A DNA stretch of 64,000 bases from an uncultured Jannaschia sp. (GTDB taxonomy: Bacteria > Pseudomonadota > Alphaproteobacteria > Rhodobacterales > Rhodobacteraceae). The position numbers and the translations under genes are program-made. The first letter of the stretch is position 1. Each line of letters opens with the position of its first letter. The stretch is from contig CANLTZ010000012.1 in assembly GCA_947494145.1 (NCBI GenBank), positions 85,851-149,850 on the forward strand, in the 5' to 3' direction. Shown here piece after piece: positions 8,445-15,752 of the stretch. Below the pieces are notes generated by a model that was not told where the DNA came from, did no database searches, and worked only from the letters and a program-made list of their open reading frames with translations.

Positions 8445-9437
8445 TTACTGGTCCTTGATTTCCTTGCCGACACCCTTGTTGGTGAATTCAAGCGTGTAGG
8501 AGGCCTGCCAATTCACATCCTCTTCGATCACGCCCGCATCGACCATCTTCTGGAAGAAATCGCCGATCACCTCATCGGTCATGGACCCGATGCCAAGCTC
8601 TAGCGCGGGGCCGCTATCCACGATGCCTTCTTCGCGCATCATGTTCTTGGCGAAGTCGATCTTGTCCTGGGTCATGTCGGCATTGGCTTCCAGGATCAGC
8701 GCGTCAGCAGCCGAGGAATCGCCGTATAGGTAATTGTACCATCCCGTCAGCGAGCCATCGACGAAGCATTCGACCACTTCGGGTGAATTGTCGATGGTGG
8801 CCTGCATCGTCTCGATCGTGGTGGCGTAGGACGAATAGCCATTGTCGGCGATCAGGAAGACGTTGGGCGTGAAGCCCGCTTCCTTTTGTACCAGATAGGG
8901 CTCGGACGACAGATAGCCCTGCATCGCCGTGTCGGTATTGGCGATGAAGGGCGCCGGGTTGAACGTATAGGGCTGGCGCTGTTCGGCGGTGAAGCCGTGG
9001 GCCGCGATCATCCACTGATAATAGCTGGAAAAGCCGTTGTCGCCGATAAGCAGGGTCTTGTCCTTCAGGTCCTCCCAGCTTTCCACATCCGGGTGCGCCA
9101 CGATGACCTGCGGGTGCTTCTGGAAGATGGCGGCGACGGCCACGACCGGGATTTCTTCCTTCACGGCATTGAAGGCCTGCAACATATCGCCGCCCATGTG
9201 GAACTGGATGCGGTCGGCAAGCATCAGAGCGCGGTTGTTCACCTGCGGCCCGCCCGACACGATGGTCACATCAAGCCCACATTCATTGTAGGTGCCATCG
9301 GCCACCGATTGGTAGAAGCCGCCATGCTCTGCCTGGGCCAGCCAGTTGGTGCCGAAGGTGACGGGCGTCAGGTCTTGAGCAAAAGCGGCGGCGGGCAGAA
9401 GGGCGCAGGCCGCGGCGATGGGCGTGAGTTTCGTCAT
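8445..9437 (-). CDS. ABC substrate-binding protein (NMT1/ThiY-like)
   Basis: A 330-residue periplasmic binding protein. A signal peptide of about 22 residues is evident (basic start, hydrophobic core, AAAFAQ cleavage region). The mature part has the NMT1/ThiY-like pattern (FGTNWLAQAEHGGFYQSVADG) seen in carriers for thiamine-pyrimidine, riboflavin and related aromatic N-heterocycles. ATG at 9437 follows GGGAG; it is the first gene of the nine-gene operon, so the promoter should lie in the 208-bp divergent gap to the RidA gene. The ligand is inferred to be a heterocycle with ring nitrogen. Confidence 0.9.
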   Translation of the reverse strand: MTKLTPIAAACALLPAAAFAQDLTPVTFGTNWLAQAEHGGFYQSVADGTYNECGLDVTIVSGGPQVNNRALMLADRIQFHMGGDMLQAFNAVKEEIPVVAVAAIFQKHPQVIVAHPDVESWEDLKDKTLLIGDNGFSSYYQWMIAAHGFTAEQRQPYTFNPAPFIANTDTAMQGYLSSEPYLVQKEAGFTPNVFLIADNGYSSYATTIETMQATIDNSPEVVECFVDGSLTGWYNYLYGDSSAADALILEANADMTQDKIDFAKNMMREEGIVDSGPALELGIGSMTDEVIGDFFQKMVDAGVIEEDVNWQASYTLEFTNKGVGKEIKDQ

Positions 9438-9645
9438 TGTGCAGTCTCCCCAGAATGGCACGTTGAACGTCGCGTGACAGACTCCGCGCCGAAGCGGCGA
9501 AGGGAAGCGGACGGACGTGCGCGCCGACCTCGGAGTGATTGGTTTCGAGGCGAGCGCTCAGTCTTTGTGCACATGTCCCGGGATTCGGGCAAGTTTGTTA
9601 ACGCGGCCTCTGGCGCGTCCGGCGAGCGCACCCGAAGATGCGCCC

Positions 9646-10044
9646 ATGGATGATCACAAGACAGCCCTGACCCCCACGGGCATCGCCCCACCCTTCGGCG
9701 CCTATTCCCACGGGATCGCAGTGCCGCCCGGCGGGCTGATCGTGACATCGGGCCAGTTGGGCCTGGCCGCCGACGGAACCTGCCCGCCGGACGTCACGGG
9801 CCAGGCAGAGATCTGTCTGGCGGCCATCGACGCGATCTTGGCGGAAGGGGGGGCCACGCGCGCCGATGTGCTGCGGCTCAACGCCTATGTCACGCGGCGC
9901 GACGACTTCCCGGCCTGGATGGCCGCGCGCGATGCCTGGCTGGCCGATGTGGTGGTGAAACCGGCCTCCACGCTGATGATCGTGACGGGCTTCACACGGC
10001 CGGACTTCCTGGTCGAGGTCGAAGCATTGGCCCGACGCCCCTGA
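9646..10044 (+). CDS. RidA/YjgF-family enamine/imine deaminase-like protein
   Basis: A 132-residue protein of the RidA (YjgF/YER057c/UK114) family, which hydrolyses reactive enamine/imine intermediates. It begins PTGIAPPFGAYSHGI and contains VTSGQLG and VLRLNAYVTRRDDFP; the conserved active-site Arg region of archetypal RidA (IEVEAIA) appears as LVEVEALARR. It is transcribed away from the heterocycle operon, and detoxifying a reactive amine intermediate would fit. A frame opening further upstream is not supported by conserved residues. Confidence 0.88.
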   Translation: MDDHKTALTPTGIAPPFGAYSHGIAVPPGGLIVTSGQLGLAADGTCPPDVTGQAEICLAAIDAILAEGGATRADVLRLNAYVTRRDDFPAWMAARDAWLADVVVKPASTLMIVTGFTRPDFLVEVEALARRP

Positions 10045-10062
10045 TGCGCCCCTGCCCGCCCC

Positions 10063-10078
10063 TCGGGTATTTGCCCGA
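10063..10078. promoter_or_regulatory. Dyad element, copy 1 (candidate operator)
   Basis: The 16-mer TCGGGTATTTGCCCGA is a dyad located 57 bp before the alpha/beta hydrolase gene. A near-identical dyad lies at 12312-12327 (14 of 16 identical, with the flanking bases also matching). A LuxR-type DNA-binding protein is encoded between the two copies, so both are candidate operators for it. They could alternatively be small terminator hairpins after the RidA and LuxR genes; no T-tract follows. Confidence 0.45.
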
Positions 10079-10135
10079 TAGCCGCCGCCCTGCCTTGGTG
10101 TGAGCTTGGGCCAGCCCCAGGAAAGACGCACGCCG

Positions 10136-10858
10136 ATGGATCACCAGCAAGACTTCCATGTCGTGGCCGTTCCCGGCTTTGCGCTGACGGGCGCGGTTTT
10201 CGACCCGCTGCGCGCGGCACTGGCCACCGAAGGTGTCGGCCTGACGGCCGCGACACTGCCTCGCCTCGGGGCGCAGGACCCTTCGGCAAAGCAATCAATC
10301 ATCGCTGCCGCTTGCGCGCATGTTCACGGCGTGGCCGAAGCCCTGCCCGATGCCCCGCCGATCCTGTGGTTGGGCCATTCCATGGGCGCCCATATCGCCA
10401 CGCTCTGCGCCAATGCGTGGGCGGGGACATCGGTCGCCCTCGTCTCGCTGGAAGGCAACTTGCATCCCGAAGACGGCGCATTGTCGAACCGGGCCGACCA
10501 GCACGCCGCGCAAGCGGCGTTCCATGCCGATATCTGCGCCACGCTCTCGGCTGTGCCAAAGCACGGCCCAGTCTTGCGTGCGCAGGCAGAAAAGGCCGCG
10601 CCAAGCATGCTCTGGCATCTGGCGAAAGAGTTGATGGATATCGGACGGCAAAATGCCTTTCTGACCGCGTTTAACGCCCCAGGCCCACCGCGGCACTACT
10701 GGCTGGCAAAACCCAATAGATCCGCCGCGACCGTCGCCTATCTTCACCGGGCCCCCTTCTCGGTGCGGTATCTGGATGGAACCAGCCATTGGCCAATGCT
10801 CGACGCGCCCGGGCAACTGGCGCGCATGTTGATCGATACAGTCAGGTCCAGGTCATGA
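10136..10858 (+). CDS. Alpha/beta hydrolase
   Basis: A 240-residue alpha/beta-hydrolase. The strand-1 segment is VVAVPGFALTG and the nucleophile elbow is GHSMGAH with the catalytic Ser near residue 80. The final His probably lies in GTSHWPMLD near residue 220; an acidic partner is not certain. AGGAAAG upstream supports the ATG. The next gene overlaps by ATGA, giving a two-gene unit with the LuxR regulator; the substrate is unknown. Confidence 0.8.
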   Translation: MDHQQDFHVVAVPGFALTGAVFDPLRAALATEGVGLTAATLPRLGAQDPSAKQSIIAAACAHVHGVAEALPDAPPILWLGHSMGAHIATLCANAWAGTSVALVSLEGNLHPEDGALSNRADQHAAQAAFHADICATLSAVPKHGPVLRAQAEKAAPSMLWHLAKELMDIGRQNAFLTAFNAPGPPRHYWLAKPNRSAATVAYLHRAPFSVRYLDGTSHWPMLDAPGQLARMLIDTVRSRS

Positions 10859-12303
10859 CAGACCCCAATAAAGCCCCCCCAAGACTGGCGCAAATGATCG
10901 GCACGCTGGCCTTCGCCGGCGATCTGAGCATGGGGCAGCCGGTGGACCATTCGCCGCGAACCGCGCTGCTGGCGCGGGCGCTGTGTCGGGCCCTCGGGCT
11001 CGACGCCGACACGACCGCGACGGCCCAACTTCTGGCCCTTCTACGTTGGAGCGGCTGCACCGCAAATGCGCGGGAATTCTCGGACCTCTTCGGCGACGAT
11101 GTGGCAGGGCGCGCCGCGCTGATCTCGGGGCGCAATCCCTTCGTGGCGCGCCAGCCCCCGGTGGGTCTGCCCCTGGGCGGCTTGATCGCGCCCTTGTCGG
11201 AAATGCATTGCGCCACCGTCGCCACACTTGCGGGCCGCTTGCCCCTGGCTGCCCCCCTTCGCCAGGGCATCGAAGACGCCGCGCCCGATTTCTTCGAACA
11301 ATGGGACGGGTCAGGATATCCGGCTGCGAAACGCGGGGAAGAGATCTCCCTTACCGCGCAGATCGTCACGATCTGCGGCGATCTGGAAGTCTGGGGGCGC
11401 ATCTATGGCACGACAAAGGCCCTTGCCCTGGTCGAGGCGGGGGCGGACATCCGGTCCGACCCGGGCCTGGTCCGGCAGGTCCTTGCCCACGGGGCGGCCT
11501 GGTTGACAGAGGCCGCCGCAGGCGATGCCTGGGCCCGCTGCCTGGCGGATCTACCCGCCGCCGCCAGCGCGTTCGACCTGGACGCCGCAGTGACGCTTCT
11601 GGGCGATTACGCCGATCTCAAGACCCCCGCGCGGGTGGGCGAGGCGCGCAAAGCGGGCAAGATCGCTGGCCATGCCGCCGCGATTGCGGGCCTTGATGCG
11701 GTGGCCAGCACCCATCTTGAGCGGGCCGCCATGTTGCATGGCCTGGGGCAAGTCGCCGTCCCAAACGCGGTGTTGGACATGTCCGCCCCATCGGAAGCCG
11801 ATCGAGAGCAGATCCGCCTGATCCCCTATCTGACCGAACGGGCCCTGTCCCGCTTCCCGGACCTGGCCGCCGAGGCGCGGCTGGCTTCCTTCGCCTTCGA
11901 ACGCCTGGATGGCAGCGGATACCATCGCGGGTTGCGCGGCACCGAAATCGGCCTCGATGCGCGCTTGCTGCAATGCTGTGTGGCTCTGGCCCGGGGCGAA
12001 AACGACACGGCGGGGCTGGACGCCGATGCGCTCGCCCGCGCCCAGGTCGCGGCTCGGGCCGACGGCGCCCCCCGCCGCGCGGCGGCACAGGTTATGGACG
12101 CACGGCCAAGCGTGACCGCGCGCGAGACCGAGGTGCTGGCCCTGCTGGTCACGGGCCTGTCCAACAAGGAAATCGCCCGCGACCTGCAAATCGCCCCGCG
12201 CACGGTCGGCACCCATGTCGAAAGCCTCTACCGCAAACTCGATGTGACCAACCGGGCCACCGCCACGCTGAAAGCGTTGGAGCTTCGCTTGATCGAACCC
12301 TGA
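10855..12303 (+). CDS. HD-GYP-like (degenerate) sensor with C-terminal LuxR HTH
   Basis: A 482-residue regulator. Two regions resemble halves of HD-GYP domains: QWDGSGYP near residue 155 and ERLDGSGYHRGLRGTEIG near residue 350. The expected HD pair appears as MLHGLGQVAVPN near residue 300, where the Asp and Lys of HDxGK are replaced, so phosphodiesterase activity is doubtful. The C-terminus (about 415-475) is a clear LuxR/GerE HTH (VTARETEVLALLVTGLSNKEIA). It probably senses a ligand, perhaps a cyclic dinucleotide, and controls nearby genes. The start overlaps the hydrolase stop as ATGA. Confidence 0.85.
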   Translation: MTDPNKAPPRLAQMIGTLAFAGDLSMGQPVDHSPRTALLARALCRALGLDADTTATAQLLALLRWSGCTANAREFSDLFGDDVAGRAALISGRNPFVARQPPVGLPLGGLIAPLSEMHCATVATLAGRLPLAAPLRQGIEDAAPDFFEQWDGSGYPAAKRGEEISLTAQIVTICGDLEVWGRIYGTTKALALVEAGADIRSDPGLVRQVLAHGAAWLTEAAAGDAWARCLADLPAAASAFDLDAAVTLLGDYADLKTPARVGEARKAGKIAGHAAAIAGLDAVASTHLERAAMLHGLGQVAVPNAVLDMSAPSEADREQIRLIPYLTERALSRFPDLAAEARLASFAFERLDGSGYHRGLRGTEIGLDARLLQCCVALARGENDTAGLDADALARAQVAARADGAPRRAAAQVMDARPSVTARETEVLALLVTGLSNKEIARDLQIAPRTVGTHVESLYRKLDVTNRATATLKALELRLIEP

Positions 12304-12311
12304 CACCCCCC

Positions 12312-12327
12312 TCGGGCATTCGCCCGA
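12312..12327. promoter_or_regulatory. Dyad element, copy 2 (candidate operator)
   Basis: TCGGGCATTCGCCCGA, a dyad with 6-bp arms, lies 79 bp before the periplasmic-protein gene and directly after the LuxR regulator gene. It matches the copy at 10063-10078 at 14 of 16 positions. The spacing before a new transcription unit favours an operator; a stem-loop role for the upstream message remains possible. Confidence 0.45.
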
Positions 12328-12405
12328 TATCGGCAGCCGGGGCCTCCGGGCATCCTGATCGGGCAAGGGCCGCATGTCGCGGACCCGCCAGACCCGGACA
12401 GGATC

Positions 12406-13002
12406 ATGACCCAGACACTTCGCCTTTCCTTCGCCGCCCTGCTGCTCAGCGCCGTCTCCGCCACCGCCGACGACGACCCCCATATCCGCGGTGAAATCAC
12501 TGCCATCGACGGGGATGCCGTCACCGTCGAAACCGCGTCCGGTCAAAGCGTCGAGGTCACCATGGCCGAGGATTACACCGTCCTCGTCTATAGCCCCATG
12601 ACCTTCGACGACCTGCACATGGATGACTACCTTGCCATCCCCTCGATCCATAAGGTCGGCGGCGGCAAGGAAGCGATGGCCGTCATCGTCTTTCCCGAAG
12701 CCATGCGCGGTTTCGCCGAAGGCGAAGGCGCCTGGGACCTGGTCCCCGGCAGCCGCATGACCAATGCGTCGCTGGCACAGATCACCGCAACGACCGCCGG
12801 GCGCGAGGTCACGGTCAGCTATGGCGGCATGACCGACACCATCGCCGTGCCCGTCAGCGCGCCGGTCGTCACCTTCGCCCCCGACCCGGAGCGGCGGCTG
12901 GAAGTGGGCGACAACACCATCCTGTTCGCCAAATCCAACGGGGACGGCCTCAGCGCCGGCCTGGCAGGCATCAGCACGGACGGAACCCTCCCCCCGCTCT
13001 GA
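12406..13002 (+). CDS. Exported protein of unknown function
   Basis: A 198-residue protein with a signal peptide (about 1-22, cleavage near VSATADDD). The mature part is beta-rich with an early IRGEITAIDGDAVTVET segment that resembles DUF5666/OB-like repeats. No catalytic motif is recognised. It precedes the cytochrome b and molybdo-oxidoreductase genes, so it may act in the periplasm with that redox pair; this is inference from position only. Confidence 0.75.
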   Translation: MTQTLRLSFAALLLSAVSATADDDPHIRGEITAIDGDAVTVETASGQSVEVTMAEDYTVLVYSPMTFDDLHMDDYLAIPSIHKVGGGKEAMAVIVFPEAMRGFAEGEGAWDLVPGSRMTNASLAQITATTAGREVTVSYGGMTDTIAVPVSAPVVTFAPDPERRLEVGDNTILFAKSNGDGLSAGLAGISTDGTLPPL

Positions 13003-13013
13003 GCTGACACGGC

Positions 13014-13043
13014 GGGCCGCCCTCCACTCCCCGCGGGCGGCCC
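13014..13043 (+). other. GC-rich hairpin between exported-protein and cytochrome genes
   Basis: GGGCCGCCC (13014-13022) pairs with GGGCGGCCC (13035-13043) around a 12-base loop. There is no T-run, so it may be a partial terminator or a processing/protecting hairpin between the periplasmic protein and the cytochrome b gene. Confidence 0.5.
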
Positions 13044-13065
13044 CCACCATCACAGGAGACATCCG

Positions 13066-13668
13066 ATGACCCGCCATATCCGCTCTGGCCCTGAACGCAT
13101 CCTTCACTGGCTCAACGCAGCCGCGATCCTGATCCTGATGGGAAGCGGCTGGGAAATCTTCCGGGCCGATCCCTTCTATCCGCTGGACATCCCACCGGCC
13201 CTGACCCTGGGCGACGATTTGACCGCCGCCCTGCGCCTGCACTTCGCCGCCATGTGGCTTTGCACCTTCGCGACGATCACCCTGCTTCTGCGCCGCTTGC
13301 TGCCCGGCCGCGCCGTGCCCTTGCGCCCGCTGAACCCGCGGGGCGTCCTGCGGGACACCACTGCTGCCCTGCGCGGCCGCCTTGGCCACGACCTGACGGC
13401 CTACAACCACGTCCAGCGCCTGCTTTATAGCGGCGTCTTCGCACTCATCACCGCGTCCGCCCTGTCGGGCCTTGCCATCTGGAAACCGGTCCAACTGGCG
13501 CCCCTGACCGACCTGCTGGGCGGGTATGAGGCCGCGCGCCGCGTCCATTTCTGGGCCATGGCCGCCATCGGTGCCTTCGTCCTGCTGCACGTGACCATGG
13601 CGCTGCTGGTCCCCCGAACCCTGGCCGCGATGCTCTTCGGCCTCACCAAGACGGAATCCAAACCATGA
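13066..13668 (+). CDS. Cytochrome b561-type membrane subunit
   Basis: A 200-residue integral membrane protein with four hydrophobic segments and His residues positioned like haem-b ligands (ERILHWLNA near residue 14, LRLHFAAMW near 60, RRVHFWAM near 160, VLLHVTMA near 175). It belongs to the di-haem cytochrome b561/Ni-hydrogenase cytochrome-b group. An AGGAGA site precedes ATG. Its stop overlaps the start of the molybdo-oxidoreductase gene (ATGA), so it most likely anchors that enzyme electrically to the quinone pool. Confidence 0.85.
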   Translation: MTRHIRSGPERILHWLNAAAILILMGSGWEIFRADPFYPLDIPPALTLGDDLTAALRLHFAAMWLCTFATITLLLRRLLPGRAVPLRPLNPRGVLRDTTAALRGRLGHDLTAYNHVQRLLYSGVFALITASALSGLAIWKPVQLAPLTDLLGGYEAARRVHFWAMAAIGAFVLLHVTMALLVPRTLAAMLFGLTKTESKP

Positions 13669-14375
13669 CCCGACCCGATCTGTCCCGCCGCGCGGTCCTG
13701 ACAGGATTGGCCGGGCTCGCCACAGGTGGCGGAGCGTTGGCCACCCAAATCCTCTCCCCCAGTCTCAGCGCACCGGCCCTGAACGCGATGTCTCGCTGGA
13801 ATGACCGGGTGCAGGGCGCCCTGTTCGATGCGGACCCGGTGCCGCAATACGACACCGCCCAGATCACCTCGCCCTTCCCGTTCAACGGCATCTATCCCCC
13901 GTCACTCGCCCCGGATGTGGACCCAGCGGCCTGGCGGCTCGACGTGTCGGGCCGGGTGACCCGCCCGCTATCCCTAAGCCTCGATGCCCTGCGCCGCCTT
14001 CCGGCCGCGGCGCAGACGACGCGCCTCATCTGCATTGAAGGCTGGTCTGCCATCGGTCGCTGGGCGGGGCCTTCGCTACCCGACATACTGAAAGCGGCGG
14101 GGGCCGACAGAGCCGCCCGCTACGTGGCCATCCATTGCGCCGATGGCTATTGGACGTCGCTCGACATGGCATCGGCCCTGCACCCGCAGACTATCCTGGC
14201 CCTCGACTTCCTGGATCGTCCCCTGCCCCGCGCATTCGGCCAACCTGCCCGCCTGCGCATCCCCACAAAGCTGGGCTTCAAGAACGCCAAGCACGTGACC
14301 GCCCTAAAAGTCACCAACGACTGGGTGGGCGGCTATTGGGAAGACCAGGGATACAACTGGTTCGCTGGTATCTGA
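13665..14375 (+). CDS. Tat-exported molybdopterin-dependent oxidoreductase (sulfite oxidase fold)
   Basis: A 236-residue protein of the oxidoreductase-molybdopterin-binding family (SUOX/MsrP-like). The N-terminus carries a twin-arginine signal (SRRAVLTGLAG). RLICIEGWSAIGRW near residue 125 contains the Cys expected to bind molybdenum, and the C-terminal GFKNAKHV and GGYWEDQGYNWF match MsrP/YedY-like enzymes. It should act in the periplasm, receiving or giving electrons through the adjacent cytochrome b. Sulfoxide reduction or oxidation of a small organic/sulfur compound is plausible. Confidence 0.9.
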   Translation: MTRPDLSRRAVLTGLAGLATGGGALATQILSPSLSAPALNAMSRWNDRVQGALFDADPVPQYDTAQITSPFPFNGIYPPSLAPDVDPAAWRLDVSGRVTRPLSLSLDALRRLPAAAQTTRLICIEGWSAIGRWAGPSLPDILKAAGADRAARYVAIHCADGYWTSLDMASALHPQTILALDFLDRPLPRAFGQPARLRIPTKLGFKNAKHVTALKVTNDWVGGYWEDQGYNWFAGI

Positions 14376-14405
14376 TCGGCCTTCCCAAGGGATGCTGGTC
14401 CCCCG

Positions 14406-15650
14406 TCAGCCGAAGATGAAATCGTCCGACGACAGCGACGCAAGCCGCACATCTTCAAGCCGCAGGGAACTGCCGGACCCGAAATTGATCAGCACGTCAT
14501 CACCGCCATCCACGCTGCGCGCGATGGCCAGAACATCCGACAGGCTCGAAACACCCAAGGCCCGGTCAAGCTCGATCACGTCGCCCGCTCGGAAGTCTTC
14601 GATCACATCCTGGCCGCGACCAAAGATGAACGTGTCCGCACCGGCGCCGCCTTCCAGCGTGTCGTTCCCGGCACTGCCATCCAGTGTGTCGCGCCCGCCG
14701 CCGCCGCTCAGCTCATCCCGGCCGCCGCCGCCGTCCAAACGGTCATCGCCGTTGCCGCCGTCCAGATCGTCGCGCCCATTGCCACCATAGAGAAGGTCAT
14801 CGCCCCCGTCGCCATCCAGCTCGTCATAGCCAAGACCGCCGATCAGACGGTCATTGCCGCTGCCCCCATCCAGCGTGTCATTGCCGCTATCGCCATCCAA
14901 GACATCCCGGCCAGCACCGCCGCTCAGGTCATCGCGTCCGCCCCCACCGTTGAGAACATCGTTCCCGGCAGAGCCGTCGATCTCATCACGGCCATTGCCA
15001 CCATAGACGACGTCATTGCCGCTATCGCCGTCGATGTCGTCATGGCCAAGGCCGCCGATGATACGGTCATTGCCATCGCCCCCGTCCAGCGTGTCATTGC
15101 CCGCAAGCCCGTCGATCGTGTCGTTGCCACCAAGCCCATCGATGTCGTCGCGACCGGCCGTGCCCTCCAACCGGTCGGCACCAGCGGTGCCGTCACCGGG
15201 CTCGGGCGTGACGGGCGTTGGCGGTGTGTCGGCATCGAAGCCGAATTGATTCGCCGAAAGTTGCGCGATGCGCACGTCTTCCAGCAGCAAGGTGTTTCCA
15301 CCCCCGAAATCGAACAGCGTGCTATCCCCGCCATCCACGGTCCGGGCCGCGTCCAGCAGGGCTGAGAAATTCGAGATGCCGAATCGGCTGTCGAGAACGA
15401 TGCGATCCTGGCTTGCGAACCCGTCGATGGAGTCCCGGCCAGAGCCATAGATGAACGTATCCGCGCCGCCGCCGCCCGTCAGGTCGTCATTGCCAGCCCC
15501 GCCATCCAGCGTGTCGTTGCCCGCACCGCCGTAAAGGTCGTCGTTCCCGCCCAGGCCCGACAGAACGTCATTGCCGCCCCGCGCCTCGATATCGTCGGAA
15601 GCGCCGGTTCCGGTCAGAGTGTCATTGCCGTTTGTGCCATAGATATCCAT
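14406..15650 (-). CDS. RTX calcium-binding repeat protein without catalytic domain
   Basis: A 414-residue acidic protein almost wholly made of GGxGxDxLx nonapeptide repeats. It has two modules: a short RTX block capped by a segment with DAARTVDGGDSTLFDFGGG, then a longer RTX block capped by the related IARSVDGGDDVLINFGSG ending in DDFIFG. The duplicated cap indicates internal duplication. There is no Sec signal; export by a type I secretion system using the C-terminus is expected. Start at 15650 is supported by AGGAG eight bases upstream; an ATG six codons earlier overlaps that site. Confidence 0.88.
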   Translation of the reverse strand: MDIYGTNGNDTLTGTGASDDIEARGGNDVLSGLGGNDDLYGGAGNDTLDGGAGNDDLTGGGGADTFIYGSGRDSIDGFASQDRIVLDSRFGISNFSALLDAARTVDGGDSTLFDFGGGNTLLLEDVRIAQLSANQFGFDADTPPTPVTPEPGDGTAGADRLEGTAGRDDIDGLGGNDTIDGLAGNDTLDGGDGNDRIIGGLGHDDIDGDSGNDVVYGGNGRDEIDGSAGNDVLNGGGGRDDLSGGAGRDVLDGDSGNDTLDGGSGNDRLIGGLGYDELDGDGGDDLLYGGNGRDDLDGGNGDDRLDGGGGRDELSGGGGRDTLDGSAGNDTLEGGAGADTFIFGRGQDVIEDFRAGDVIELDRALGVSSLSDVLAIARSVDGGDDVLINFGSGSSLRLEDVRLASLSSDDFIFG

Positions 15651-15752
15651 GTCGTGTGCTCCTGCCATTGGTGCTGACCGGAGATTCGGTCAGGCTTTGA
15701 TGGCGCGACAAATGGGCACCTTCCCTGACCGGAATCTGACGAAGCACCACAA

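Noticed and set aside
11551..13590. Long minus-strand open frame across the LuxR regulator and periplasmic gene
   Set aside because: It spans two clear plus-strand genes and contains no domain.
14406..15650. Short tandem DNA repeats resembling a CRISPR array
   Set aside because: They encode GGxGxD RTX nonapeptides in frame, with no constant spacing of unique spacers.
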